A stretch of DNA of 64,000 nt from Aplidium turbinatum (Eukaryota > Chordata > Ascidiacea > Aplousobranchia > Polyclinidae). The first letter of the stretch is position 1, and each line of letters opens with the position of its first letter. The stretch is from assembly GCA_918807975.1 (NCBI GenBank), contig OU964918.1, positions 39,974,477 to 40,038,476 on the forward strand, written 5' to 3'. The translations under genes were made by a program, and so were the position numbers. Positions 10,960 through 23,049 of this stretch are shown here, piece after piece. The notes beneath the pieces are model-generated. The model was not told where the DNA came from. It was given only the letters and a program-made list of their open reading frames with translations, and did not search any database.

Positions 10960-11940
10960 ATAAACTTAGAGTCAAGATTGGATAGGCATATCCCTCGACC
11001 AAACCACCTCAGTGTCGACCCAAATTCTATTGAGGCATCTAGACTCTTCTAGAGCATTTAAGTACTGGCTTCAACCAGTAGTAGATTGTCACTACTTTAG
11101 ACGAGCTTCGAACTGAACATTCACCTGCACTTAACAAAGCCAGAATTATATCCTCATGTGAAAGAAGCTGTAAAATGATACTATCGTTACTACACTTGAA
11201 GAGTTATATATCAAAAAGAAGAACAATGTGTACGCTAGGCATTTTTAATCAGCCGTCATCCAGCTTCTTCTGAGAATGTACTGGACTATTACAAAGCTCT
11301 AACCTTGCTGGCAAAGGAATGTTCATTTCAAAAAGTTTCTGCTGCAACGTCCGAGATGAGCAAACCCGAGATGCTTTCATCAATGGTCTCACTTCTCCTT
11401 CTATCAGGCAGCGTCTTCTAGAATATGACGCAATTACTCTTCGACGTGCTGTAGAACTGACTGACAGTTTAGAGAAGGCACAGATTCAGTCTAACTCGAT
11501 GGGCAACAACATCTCTATTCCTTTGATTGCTGCTACTCAACCAACAACGTCGTCACTGAATGTTGATGCACCATGTTTACAAAACCATGAAGAAACAAGT
11601 TCTTTAGCAACATCCACCAGGTTTGAAGTTGAGAGCTCGTTTTGGCGCTAAGCTGTGCTATTTTTGTGGTAAATCTTTTCACAGAAGACTTATGCACAGC
11701 TTGAACTAAGACTTGCTTGAACCGTGGAAAATGGGGCCATTTTGTGAAAGTTTGTCGTCAAATTTACATTGCGAAAACAGCTTACACGATTAGCTCGGAT
11801 GATTTGGATAAACGATTTCCAAGGACTGCGCATCCACCTTCTGGTAACACAAGTAAAGTCACCAAAATTAAAAAACTAGAAACACTAACTAACAAAACTA
11901 AAATAATTTATGTTGCAAAACTTACAGTTAGCACAGCCAC
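10960..11940 (+). mobile_element. LTR-retrotransposon gag fossil, Gypsy-type
   Basis: A gag-like coding region with a conserved central block (about 11340-11470) and a C-terminal zinc-knuckle region (about 11640-11780), of the kind seen in Gypsy/Mag-like elements. No pol or LTR could be assigned to it. The element is broken at several points and looks old. It lies between the RTE LINE fragment and the second pogo-like transposon copy. Confidence 0.6.
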
Positions 11941-11957
11941 ATTACATTCATATTTTT

Positions 11958-14191
11958 TCTTTAGGGAAAGAATGGCTTGAAGGATTTGAAAAACTGCATC
12001 ACCCGTCCGATAGACCAGAAGCCACACCGCTGGCATGGAGTTCAGCTTTCAATAAGCATGTATTTTCGGAATTTTTCAACAATTTAACCTCATTATTTGA
12101 CAAGTGAGATGTTTATAGCTTACAGTTGTTTGTTGAGTTCTAGGCTTAGACCAATTTGTCGGTCATCGACAAATTGTAGTAATGTTGTATAAAAAATTTG
12201 TCAACAAACCAAGGATAATATTTATCGTCATATATTTCATTTTAGATACTAGTTTTGCCCAGCTGATATTTATAACGTTGATGAAACTTTCGTGACGACT
12301 GTGCAAGTCCCAGAACATGTTTTGTGCGAAACAGGGCAGAAACAAGTGGGCGACCACTTTATTAATGGTGCACCAACCGGATCGATAGGAGCAGCTACAA
12401 GAAGTGGGTGGATAAATGAAGATTTGTTTGCCAAACATCTAGAGCATTTCGTTCAACAAGTAAGATGCACTAAAGAGAAAAAAGTCCTTCTGATTATGGA
12501 TAATCATAGAGCTCGTGTTTCTTTGAAGGCGTTATTCTCTTGACAATTTCCCCTTACACATCCCATCGTCTTCAACCCTTAGATAAAACCGTTTATGGGC
12601 CTTTCAAGTCTTACTATAATGGAGCAATGAACTGTTGGATGCGAAATAATCCTGGATCAACTTTAAGGATCTACGATATCCCAGCTTTGGTGAACTCTGC
12701 GTTTCTATCAGCGATGAACCAAGGCAACATCTTTTCAGGGTTTTTATCGACCGGGATATGCCCATTAAATGTTGAAGTATTTCCGGAAGCCGATTTTCCC
12801 CATCTCTCTTGACAGATAGGCCTTGCCTTATAAAGAATTCAATAACTTTTGTATTACCTGAAGCAACTACGTTTGTGCCAGAGATTGGCACAGATTCAGA
12901 TACTTCTTTATCTCAGATTAAAGAAGATTTGGCTGATGGCAGTCACTATCATCCCACGCCATATTCGCCTACAAATTAGGTGAGACATTTAGCAGCTGAT
13001 TCGCCTCACCATGATAGTGCTCAAGGTCATTTTCCACGCTGTAGCCACAGTGCAATCAATGATGTATACACATCTCCTTCGATACTGATACCTTTTCCGA
13101 AGGCCTCTGCTCAGAAAGAAAAGACAAAATTTGCACGAAAGCGTGGACGAACGACTATACTGACAAACACTCCAGATAAAGAAGCATTGGAAAAAAACAT
13201 CTTTTGAACGTTTGGAAAAAGATTCTAAAAAACAAAGCAAAATCAAGGCAACAAAGGCAACTCAATCAAGGCAACAAAAAAAAACGAAGGAAGGCTTTAC
13301 ATTTTGAAAGTGCTCAGTGATGATGACTGTAGCGACTACTCTTCAATAAATACTGAGAAATTTCTGAAGAAAAACTTGAATCGAATGCCACTAATGCAAC
13401 AGGACAAGTGTACCGAGAGGAAGAGTTTGTGATTTTAAGATTCTCTGGAAAAAATCGCCTTTGTTGAATTGACTGCATGTAAGGTGATGAGGTGGAAGGT
13501 AAATTTTTAAAAAGAGTTCTGAGCAAACAAAATGAACAGTCATTTATTTTCAAAAGCGATGTTGATTGCACATTTCCACTGGAAGATATCATAGAAAACT
13601 CCCTTCTCCATCAACCATTGATGAAACACTTCGCAGGCAACAACAGTTCTTGTTTCCATGCTTCTTGAAGACTGGGACATCGAGTGAAAGAGCTGGGTTT
13701 ATCGAACAGACCCATGATATCGCTTTTTCAAAACAATTGTTTTTTGAAACTGTAGTGTTCTTTAACCTCGTTTGTTGTGATTGTTTTTGTATTTTGTCAA
13801 GTACACAGTCAAGTATTTTGCATGAAGTTTTATACAAGCAAGTGAAAACAAGCGGTTACTAGTGTGTAAATATACATTGGATTGATTTATCATGCGCTGT
13901 CAATGGGAAAGTTAGCATAAAAATCTTATAGATCAACTTACATCAATGTGGATCAACTTACCTCATACCCTGGCTCAACTTATCAAGCATGGCAGGTAAG
14001 TTGAGCTAAAAGTAAAAAAATATAAACTTTTGTTTTTCAACATTCTCATTTCACAAAACAAATCTTTTAGTTTTGAAATACAGCTACAGACTTGAAGTTT
14101 GTGTAACCATTTTCAATTTTGCTAAAAAGCAAGAGGTCTCCACACAAATCAACTTCACACGATAACTGGCTCAACTTACCTCATTCTCCCC
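11958..14191 (+). mobile_element. pogo/Tigger-like DNA transposon, copy 2 (broken)
   Basis: Coding blocks run from a CENP-B/DDE junction (GKEWLEGFEKLHHPSDRPEA, about 11967) to a C-terminal region near 13620. The right terminal repeat ends ACCTCATTCTCCCC at 14191, followed by TA, and matches the left end at 7155 in inverted orientation. Several AGGTAAGTTGA-type subterminal repeats lie at about 13930-14180, likely transposase-binding sites. A GT-AG intron at about 12104-12245 separates the first two blocks, as in intron-bearing pogo relatives. Confidence 0.7.
11967..13640 (+). pseudogene. pogo/Tigger (Jerky-like) transposase relic, copy 2
   Basis: DDE region: PADIYNVDETFVTTVQVPEH at about 12263, then GAPTGSIGAATRSGWINEDL, then LLIMDNHRARVSLKAL (the DNH catalytic motif) at about 12489. 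SHRLQPLDKTVYGPFKSYY follows at about 12560. Roughly 60 residues normally found between the KQVG and GAPTGSIG motifs are deleted, and stops or frame changes separate other blocks. It is better preserved than copy 1 in the DDE core but lacks the N-terminal HTH. Confidence 0.8.
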
Positions 14192-14249
14192 TACTTAATT
14201 TAAAGTATGATTTATTATGACCAGAACAGGTGTTACAACTTACCATTCA

Positions 14250-15316
14250 CTAACTTTTAAACTTGTTTGAAGTTTTCTAATTAACTCTCTTCTTGTTTAT
14301 AAAATAATATCTAGTAATTCCTGCTCTTCTTACCTGTAAGAAATCCTACGTAATGGTGCATCGAGTTGCCCAAAACAAAGTGATAACTATATTTTGTCCA
14401 TCACAAAACATTAGAATTACGTTGTCATAACAAATGTCATAGTTGATAATGTCTTCATGCTTTTCTAATGCTAAAAGTTTAGGCGCAATCCTGTTGCAAT
14501 AGTATCTTAAGATATCACTTTGCAGGTACACTTTGCCAAGCAAGTTTATGTCCGATCCAATTGAGGGGAGATTTAGATGGTACCGGCAAGCTAACGGAGG
14601 AAACTTCTATATGTCGGTGAGACAACTGATGCTTGCTGAGATAAAAATTAGAATGTTGAGCTTGCTTCAAGAAAAGATGCTCGTTGAAACATCCAAATTT
14701 TTGTTTGAAAGTATAGCACTTGAGCTGTCGACTACAAATAATAGAGCTGGCATTGAATGGCTCCATGCCTTTTTGTTGACAAATCAAGTTGAAGATTTGA
14801 ATGAACTGTCATTGGTTGATGCTAATGTGACCTATTTTGTAATTGTATATATCGGACATTGGTCGCAGTATTTGTCGGCGGAGGAAGTACGCAGAATGCA
14901 AAATTTTGTTGCTGGCTAAAAAGGAGAGTGAGATTCGGATTGAAAAGCATTTGCCATAATAATTCATGAATCTTTTTGATGATGCAAAAAGAGAGGGGCT
15001 ATCAGCTCCAACAAAACTTTGTTATGACATTACAGCTCTAGCTGTTCAGTCATACACTACTGTGTCTTCTGATAGAGATAAAGATGAGACTTTTAACCGC
15101 TGTAGACCAACGTACCATCTTTCCCAAGTGCTATTGCGCCTTGCTTCAACATCGATTGCTGACCTTAGTCAGCACTGCTTCAGAAAGCATGACAACTTTG
15201 AACTTATTGCCCTGACGGCATTCAATTGCTTTGCCAAGAATGAACTAAAACGGTTGAACTGCAAAAATGCTGAATCACGCAAGCTTGATAGCAATGCCAG
15301 TGCTAAACATACTTAA
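14250..15316 (+). pseudogene. P-element/THAP9-like transposase C-terminal relic
   Basis: The open stretch 14533-14919 begins SDPIEGRFRWYRQANGGNF, then MSVRQLMLAEIKIRMLSLL. This is the conserved 'DP(I/L)EGRFGWYRQ...SVRQ' region near the end of P-element and THAP9 transposases. The stretch 14966-15316 continues with a probable C-terminal segment. The frame is interrupted between the two. The N-terminal THAP zinc finger and RNase-H core were not found. It lies immediately after the right end of a pogo-like element. Confidence 0.65.
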
Positions 15317-15585
15317 GCATGTTTTTTGCTTGTATTGTTCATTTATCCCACTAATAATGGGAATAGATAATGGGAATGGGAATAGATAATATCCCAATAA
15401 TAATGGGAAAGAATGGAACTTACAGCGCCAAAATTTGGAGCTCCAGAAGCTCTTCTATAGTCAGGCGTAATAAAAGCCATCGTATCCCCTACTTTAGATA
15501 TCCTTGGGATACAAGCAAGCTTATGTGAAACAGTTTTCTCAATCGGTTAGAAAACAAGTGACCTACTACCATTTTTAAAAATTGC

Positions 15586-15650
15586 TTTGGGGTAGATTGG
15601 AACAAAAAGGTTTGTCTGCATTAGAATTGGAACATGTTCCAATGCACCCC
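15586..15650. repeat. Short inverted repeat (hairpin)
   Basis: TGGGGTAGATTGGAACA (about 15586) and TGTTCCAATGCACCCCA (about 15634) are near-complementary arms around a short centre. The arms resemble the GGGTATAATTGGAC strings near 7017-7055, so this may be a collapsed remnant of the same transposon family. Confidence 0.4.
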
Positions 15651-16189
15651 AGCATGTTATATTTGTTAGTCATAAATAAAACAGCCTGCTTGCATAAAGT
15701 TTATAAAGATATTAAGCCAGGTTCATATTATTGTCATAAGTTACACTCAAGTACGAGTAGCCTATGAACTTGATTCCATCTCAAGTTGGCTACAGTTTCA
15801 GGTACGGTAGACATTTCGGACTTGAACTTGCATCTAATCTCTTAGACTCGTACTCGTTGGTTAAAGAGCTAACCTAAGACTGGTTACCCTTACACTGCAG
15901 AATGTAAGTTGATTGTTTATGCCCATAAGTAGCCTACTGTGGGCTAAAGTTACACACTACATGATTTGTCTTTATGTAAAAGTATCAACCAATAACTTGC
16001 TGACTTTTGGTTTGACTTCATTTCCAGTAGGTTACTTCACAGTGCACACTAAAACTAGTGCCTAACTTGTCATTGCATTTTCCACAGATAGTTGTAGTGT
16101 TAGGTGTTGCTATAACATATTCACACATAGCCAACTCTTGCAAAATTAGGGACAGAGAAATTTTGGTTTGGCGACACGGACCAGTTGGA

Positions 16190-16475
16190 TGACAGCAGAG
16201 GTCTATAAGGCAGCATTTTGTTAAATATTCTTATGCGTCAAACAACAATCTTGCGCTACTCATTTTTGATAACCATACGCCGCACTTGTCAATTCCTATT
16301 ATTGACCTGGCAAAGGAAAAGTACACTTGCTGACAATACATCCACCTTATAGTCATAGATTGCAGCCTTTGGATGTTGCAGTGTACAGACCTTTTAAATC
16401 CTACTACGGTGCTGCACTGAATGCTGAATTAATTCAAGACAAGGGCAACCTGGTTCCAGTATGATACCAACTGAT
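16190..16475 (+). pseudogene. pogo/Tigger-like DDE fragment, copy 3
   Basis: LLIFDNHTPHLSIPIIDLAK is followed by HPPYSHRLQPLDVAVYRPFK, the DNH and HRLQPLD motifs of pogo-like transposases. Frame changes occur between the blocks, and no ends could be assigned. It differs in sequence from the copies at 7.7 and 12 kb, so it is an independent old insertion. Confidence 0.65.
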
Positions 16476-16740
16476 ACACAACAAATAAGCTATTTTAAAA
16501 GTGTAGCAAAGCAAAGAAAAAAATCAAGAAGCAAAAAACAGAATAATACTACCAGACTGAAGCAGTCGCAGACTTCCAAGCCAAAACAAAATAAGAAAGG
16601 AACGGGTCTGAAGAAATTTGTCTTGGTCAGAGAGTAAAACTTTTGATGGTTAGCTTCCACATCTCTCTGATCATTCATCAGATGCTTTACCAGATGAAGA
16701 GGTTGAAGGGCACAACTGAACTGAATTTTTTTGGCAACTG

Positions 16741-17808
16741 CAGGGTTCGATCTTAGCGCTGGTCCTCTGGCCAATGTCTAGTGCAAGTTCCCCGACTGTC
16801 CAGTGCGAAAATATCATTGTATTATGACTGTCGTTTGATTGTTTAGAGTGCATGGTTCTCGTTTGCGCTTCTATTCAAACAAGAAAAAAGCAATCGCAAC
16901 ATCACGTGACGATGTTAAATCGAAAGAAAAAGGGGAATCGCAACAACACGTGAGCTCTGGTAGCCTAGTACAGTACTCTCAAGAGATTTGATGCATAAAA
17001 ATGTTAAGATTGTGCTAAAGTTTAGAGAGCATGTGAGTGATGAGGCATCAAATTAACTTAATAAATAGGTTAAATTAATAATGATTGTTGACTGTTATTA
17101 TTGAATTAGGTACTATTGAATAAGAATACCGTACTTAAGGTTTATGCAAGATTGCTTAAAGAATTCGCGTTCTGTTCAATAAAGTTTTCTTTATTACAAA
17201 ATTTTGCTTTACTGAACGAAGAAAATGTTGCGGTGGTTGACACCGACTACGGGTAGTACAGTTCCAAAGCCAGACGCGAAGAGGAAGGGAGTACACTCGG
17301 AGCAAGACCCACAAAAGAAGAAAAAACGCAATCAGGCATATGATCGAACAAAGCGGTCGAGAAAATTTAACCTTGCATGGAAACAACAGTTCCCATGGTT
17401 GTGCTATGAAGAAGATGAAAACATCATGTTTTGTGCAATATGTAGAAAACATCCTGAAGTTATGACCCGTGATCGTCCCGTCATCAGATTCCGATTATGA
17501 CCCATCATCGGATTCAGAGATTGAAGAAGAGCCCCAAGTAGATTGAAGACTCAACGTCAACGTAGATTGAATGTCTTGCCTAGATAAACTGTTGTTACTG
17601 TTATTGCCATTGTATATTTCCATGTTATTGCCACCATTCATTATTGTCGTTTTAAGGTGGTATTCCCTGGGTTGGCCTCGTGCTTTCCACGACAATCTTG
17701 TTTTTATCAGTAAACGGGACGGACCAGTGCGATCTCGTGCGGACCAGTGCAAATGGTGAGCCACTGGTCCGGTTGGCCAGTGCGAAAAAAAGTTAAGGTC
17801 GACCCCTG
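16741..17808 (+). mobile_element. hAT-like element, internally deleted
   Basis: The left end CAGGGTTCGATCTTAGCG (16741) and the right end AAGGTCGACCCCTG (17808) are inverted. Subterminal CCAGTGCGAAA/GGACCAGTGCG motifs appear on both sides. No clean 8-bp TSD was seen. The interior retains an open stretch with a TTF-type zinc finger (17225-17500), so it is probably a deletion derivative of a ZNF862-like hAT. Confidence 0.6.
17225..17500 (+). pseudogene. TTF-type zinc-finger N-terminus of a hAT transposase
   Basis: A lysine-rich N-terminus is followed by KFNLAWKQQFPWLCYEEDEN and IMFCAICRKHPEV. This is the W...FPWL...MFC..C pattern of the TTF-type zinc finger in hAT transposases and their domesticated relatives such as ZNF862. 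The frame stops soon after, and no RNase-H core follows. A related N-terminus occurs in the hAT relic at 49333. Confidence 0.65.
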
Positions 17809-17869
17809 AACTGTATGTTTGTTTGGCAACTATTATAATAACTAAAGTAACACTAATATTTGCAGGATC

Positions 17870-19770
17870 ATATTAGGTTATATGTACAGTATGAAAACAG
17901 TATTTAGAAAAACTCTGCATAAGGACTATGTGTTTGTTGGTAAAGAGAAATTTCCAGATGGGCAACTTCCTACCAACCGGAGCATAATAAAACGCATGTT
18001 GCATGAAAAAAAATGGATCAAAAAGCACACTTCTAAGAAAATAGCAGAGGAACTGATTAATCATTCGAACTGGTGTAACGTTTATACTATGACAAGTGCG
18101 ACAACAACAGACAAAGTTTTTGAGTTAATTTGTAGATTTCAAACATTAGCAAATTACCCTAAAAAAGCAAGAAAGGATGAATATTTAGCAGATGTGGAAA
18201 CTTTTATGAGAAAAATGGATAAGTTGTTTGATATATTTTGTCATCATCCAAGTAAACGAAGAGCATTAGAAGTAAAACATCAACTTCGCATTCTGACAGA
18301 CATTGATTTTCATTTCTTTGAAGATCATAAAGAATCACAAAAGACAAAACGCTTGAATAAACCAGAGAGACTTACTGAATCCGATTTAAAATTTGTTCAA
18401 AAACAAACTGCAATCTCCAAACGTAATGTCCAGGAACCATCAACATCAGTTGCCAAGAATGCCAGCATTGCAAATGAAAAACCACCATACCATTTATTGT
18501 TATCAGATAGTGAATATACAGGTATGATACGTGCAGCAATTGCAAGCAGTGTTTTGAAGGACCATGTCCTAATCAGTGATGAAAATGACACTCTTACCAT
18601 CGATAGAAATAAGCTACGACGAGAACGCTTAAGCAACGCAAACTTTAAAACAACAAGATAACCACCTGTTTGATTTGGTTGATAGCCTTTATGACTTTAT
18701 GTAGATGGCAGAAAAGACACTACTCTTGTTATGAAACATGCCAATGCCAAATACTACAAATCTATTGAATTGGAAGAGCACTACGTAGTTTTAGGAGAGC
18801 TTGGTAATTTCTACCTGACTCACACATCTCCAGACAATGGAACTGATGCTGCCATATGCAGCACACTATATAACGAAGTACATGGAACTACCCTGGAAGA
18901 TCAATTAAAGCTATTTGGTAGTGATGGAACAGCAGCCATGACTAGTTCTCACAATGGTGTGATTTACAAAATAAAGCAACAACTTCACAGACCACTGCAA
19001 TGGGCAATATGTCTGTTGCATGCAAATGAGTTGCCACCTCGCCATGTGTTTATGCATTTAAATGAACAGTCCAGATACCTTCTCAGGCTCAATTGGCAAA
19101 TCCATAGCAGGTCAGGTTTCTGAATGGCCAGTAGGCTAGCACGTTTTAAATCTATATCTTGTAGAAACTTTCCATCATTGCCAAAATAATGTTCTTGAAG
19201 ATTTAAGCACTGACCAATACTATGCTTACCGCATATGCTGAGCAGTTATGTTAGGGCATGTTGACAAAGATTTGGAGTTACTTGAAGCTGGACAGCCATG
19301 TCATTCTCGTTGGCTTACAACACTAGGCTGCCGTATCTTAAGAAAATATTATACATCACTAGAAAAATCATCACAACATTTGCAACTCATTGCCAAATTT
19401 GTTAAAGTATATTTTTCATCATGGTTTGACATCAACCAAAATCCAACTATTTCAAGTGATGCAGTAAACTTTTTCAATATGGTGCAAAGAGTAGTAATAT
19501 TTCCAAACAGAAATGTGAAAGATATTGCAAAAGTGTCATTGCAAAGAAATGCATACTTTGCACACTAAAAAAATATCCTTCTTGCAATGTTAGGTGACGA
19601 TGATGAAAGCACAAAAAGAATTGCAGTCAACAAGATCTTAAGTCTGAGAGAAAGCAGTGGCAATTTTCTTATTGAAAGCAAAGATCAGTTTCAGCATGAC
19701 TATCTGGAACAATCTGATGTAAATTGTGATCAAACAGCCCAAACAACTTTTTCTCTGTCCTTTTCGTGAC
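17870..19770 (+). pseudogene. Transposase relic of an unassigned widespread family
   Basis: Four consecutive blocks match in order a protein type I know as unnamed proteins in many animal genomes. They are 17882-18661 (KEKFPDGQLPTNRSIIKRML), 18731-19123 (FGSDGTAAMTSSHNGVIYKI, then LQWAICLLHANELPPRHVF), 19248-19568 (GQPCHSRWLTTLGCRILRKY) and 19587-19769. The SDGT and LLHANELP motifs suggest a DDE/RNase-H-like fold, but I cannot assign a superfamily. Frame breaks separate the blocks. No terminal repeats were identified. Confidence 0.55.
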
Positions 19771-19904
19771 TAATACTGTTCACTTTTTGCATAAGAACAT
19801 GAATTGATGTGTTATGTTGATTCAGTATGTACATGTGTCATATCTTCAAGACAGAAAAGAGACATGCGAAGCAAAGCTTGTCTCACCCGAGCAAACCAGG
19901 CCAG

Positions 19905-20085
19905 GGTTCAGCGCAGGGTGGATAGCGAAACACCCTTCTCAGGGCGAGGCAGCTCCTTTGTCGAAAAATACCGACAACCCACTGTTCTGCAGCTGAACAC
20001 TGGGGACATTACGACCAGCAAGCTCAGCATCATTGAGTATCTAACCACAAAACATCAGGCCCTCGTTATGCTCATACGCCGATGA
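19905..20085 (+). mobile_element. Jockey-like LINE endonuclease N-terminal fragment
   Basis: PTVLQLNTGDITTSKLSIIE followed by YLTTKHQALVMLIRR matches the start of the APE-type endonuclease in jockey-like LINEs ('LQLN..G...SK...IE.L......L...L'). Only about 50 residues remain. The reverse-transcriptase tail at 36181-36561 may belong to the same family. Confidence 0.55.
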
Positions 20086-20142
20086 TGAGTATGTTTGCTC
20101 TTTAGAAAATAGCATTTGTGTCGCTTTTCCTTCAGTTATAAC

Positions 20143-21721
20143 TAGGGCTTTGGAGCCGGAGCCGTGCATTTTCAAGGGAGCCGGATCTCTAGATAAAATT
20201 CAAGTAGAGCTCAGTTGTTTGAATGATATCTGCGGTTTCGATGTGTTTCATAAGATGCTACTACTATTGGCTGCATTTACATAATTTAACAGCAACCCTT
20301 CTCAAAATTAAGAATTGTTGCCTCTTTGGCGTCACCTTTTCTAACTTACAAAGTTTCTAGGGATTTTGATAGCAGAGCAATCACATGTTCATAGCTACAA
20401 CTGATAGTACTGACTTGACCCATTTGATAGTTTCACCCAGGTATTTAAATTGACATGGTGTAAGTTATGCTTTATAAGTACTGTAGTTCCTGTAGCCAGT
20501 GATGCAGCAAGAAAGTGGTGGACATTACCTTTGTTAGTTTATACTGTAGCCCAGAAGCCTACCACGCTTTTATTTTTAGTAGGTTACTGGTACATATTGT
20601 GATTAGATTTTCTACTCAGTGCTAATCTAAACTTCAGTATTTCAGACTAAATTTTAGGGCACTAAAAGATTTTAATACTATACTAACTATATGAGTAAGA
20701 AAAGCAAGAAATCTGCCGTTGTCAGTTATTTTGACAGAGTGGATGGAGAGGGTCATATTTGTCAAATTGAAAAAAAATGGAAACATTTGTGCAAGCAAAT
20801 TGGGATTAAAAATGTTCAATTTAAAACGTCACATAGAGTCGCATCACCCTGATATTTTCAAAACTGCTCTTGAAGAAGAGCAACCAAAGAAGAAAGATAT
20901 TCAAGACAGCGGCACAAGTAAACAAATGCTTTCGAAATACTTCAACAGTGAAAAAATTAATACGTTAATGACAAAAGAAAAACTCAAACGACATCTCATT
21001 TCATTGGTTGTGGATAATGGTATAGCTCTTACACTTAAAATGAAGATGATGTTGAACTAGAGAACACCCCAATTTTATATGAAATAACTAAACTACCTTG
21101 GCTTTTACATACCATTCAGAGTTTAAAAGCATGTCGCATATGCGATGTGCTGTCTATATATCCGTGATGGCTTGAAAGTGAGACATGTCGCTTCACCGAT
21201 CAGCAAAATTCGCCAGGTTGTGATAGCTGCAAGATCACCGAAAACTGATGCAATTTTGAAAAGAAAAACTAAAAACGGGACTTTTCTTGACCAAGCTACA
21301 TGGTGGGGTAATTACATACCTTATGCTTGAACGCCTTCTTGAACTGAAACTTGTCTTGGTAGACATTGCACAATACACATCCAAATGTATCATATGTATC
21401 CAAATGTATCATACATCCAATAGCTGGCAAAGTTTCTTCACTATCCTTTCCTTACAACCAAAAAACTACAAACTTAAGATTTGACACCAGGGTCATTTTT
21501 CAAAGAATGGAAAATGAATGTGTTCATTGATTATGTTGTTTTATTCGTGATTATTTTGAAACGCTAGATATTCTAAATTAAGCGTTCTTCCTTAAACCTC
21601 AGTTTTAGACGTAATGGAGCCGGAGCAGTGGTATCAATGAGCTCCGGAGCAGGAGCTAATTTATGATAAGAGAACCCTGGAGCTGGAGCAAATTAACATT
21701 TATGCCTGCTCCAAAGCTCTG
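20143..21721 (+). mobile_element. hAT element with BED-finger relic
   Basis: The left end TAGGGCTTTGGAGCCGGAGC (20143) and right end GCTCCAAAGCTCTG (21721) are inverted. TSDs are GTTATAAC (20135-20142) and GTTACAAC (21722-21729), with one mismatch. Subterminal GGAGC-type repeats also occur in the hAT at 37594-38054. At 20692-21060 a degraded BED zinc finger is visible: SAVVSYFDRVDGEGHICQ in one frame, NLKRHIESHHPDIFK in another. A C-terminal catalytic part is absent. Confidence 0.8.
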
Positions 21722-21989
21722 GTTACAACTAACATAAGCTGAGAAATTTGATGTAGAGAAACTATGTTTATGGTGTCTGGGTAATTGGGTATGCGTATGC
21801 GCCAATAGATAATGACGATGACTATACAATAATCAGTAAATGCAATCCATATAACCAGTCAAAGCCAAAAAGTCAATCTTTTATTGACCACTGCTGCTGA
21901 ACAAGTGTTTATCGTTCATGCCACTCAACAAACAGAGGTATAAGGCATATGCTACAAAGAATGGTTAGATAACTAAAAAAGTATTTCAT

Positions 21990-22325
21990 TTCTGGTTGGA
22001 ACAATTTTTTATTCCATCATTACCACAATCTTGTTTCCATGGGTATGTTGTACTCTTGGTGGACGGACATAGCCCGGACGTAGACTGGAAAACCTCCAAA
22101 CTTTGTGCTGAGCACAAAATGGTTTTATTCAAACTGCCTCCTCACACAACGCATATTCTTCAATCTTTAGACAAAAGTTTTTACAGCCTATTCAAAATGA
22201 AATGGAGACAACAATATGAAAACTTTGTTGAATTATTGAAAGAACTTGTAATGGATAATTGGATATGCAGGATGTACAATTCTCAATTATTGTTTGTGAA
22301 TCAACTGAAGTTGCCTGCATAAAAC
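21990..22325 (+). pseudogene. pogo/Tigger-like DDE fragment, copy 4
   Basis: The open stretch 21996-22322 contains VVLLVDGHSPDVDWKTSKLC and KLPPHTTHILQSLDKSFYSL, the DGHSSH and LPPHTTH.LQ.LD motifs of a second pogo-like subfamily. It is distinct from copies 1-3. No terminal repeats were found. Confidence 0.65.
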
Positions 22326-22337
22326 ACATATGTAGTT

Positions 22338-22980
22338 GTGTCCGTTATTTCAGTTAGCTCTGCAAAGTTTTTCTCAGTTCTGTGGCTTAGTGGAATTCAC
22401 AACCAAACAGCAGACGTTTTATACAATCATCTTAAAAAACAATTACAGTCTGTTGGTATTCAAATTCATAATTGCGTTGCAATAGGCAAAAACGGTGCAT
22501 CAAACATTTGTGGCAAGCATAATTCCCTTTATGCTCTAATGAAAAGACTTACCACATCTCTTACTGTTTAGATGTGTATGTCATTCATTCCATTTTGCAT
22601 GTTTTTATGCTTCAGAAGAGCTGCCCTCCGACATAGATTATATGCTGCGGGAAACTTATAGCTGGTTTCACCGCTCTTCTTTGAGACGCCAGAGTTATCT
22701 GGACATGTATAAACTAATTAATGATGGTAAACAGCCACTTTAGCTTATCCCCTTGTTTGGAACTCACTGGCTGGCAAGAAACAATTCGATTAAGCGTGTA
22801 TTGGACCAGTGGCACAGTCTTAAAGCCCTCTTCCAGGATGCACCAGCATTATGTGACAAATACTTGTCATTTAAACTGTATCGCATGTATGCCGACCATA
22901 CAAACGAACTTTAACCTTTTTGAAACCCATACTGTCTGAATTTGAAATACTGAATGTTCTATTTCAAGGAGACAATGTTA
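22338..22980 (+). pseudogene. hAT-like (DUF4371-type) transposase relic
   Basis: NQTADVLYNHLKKQLQSVGI and IGKNGASNICGKHNSLYALM (22400-22550) are followed by SSLRRQSYLDMYKLINDGKQ and HWLARNNSIKRVLDQWHSLK (about 22670-22820). This order matches the central part of DUF4371/ZMYM-type hAT transposases. Frames change several times. No ends could be assigned. Confidence 0.6.
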
Positions 22981-23049
22981 ATTTCGCAAAAACTGTTAGA
23001 TGACTGAGAAGGCTTGAAAATCTTTATGATGAGAAGAGTGGTCATACTA

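Noticed and set aside
16716-17828. Similar 24-bp flanks (CTGAACTG...TTTGGCAACT) on both sides of the hAT at 16741-17808, as a long target duplication
   Set aside because: hAT elements make 8-bp duplications, and the similarity is imperfect and of low complexity.
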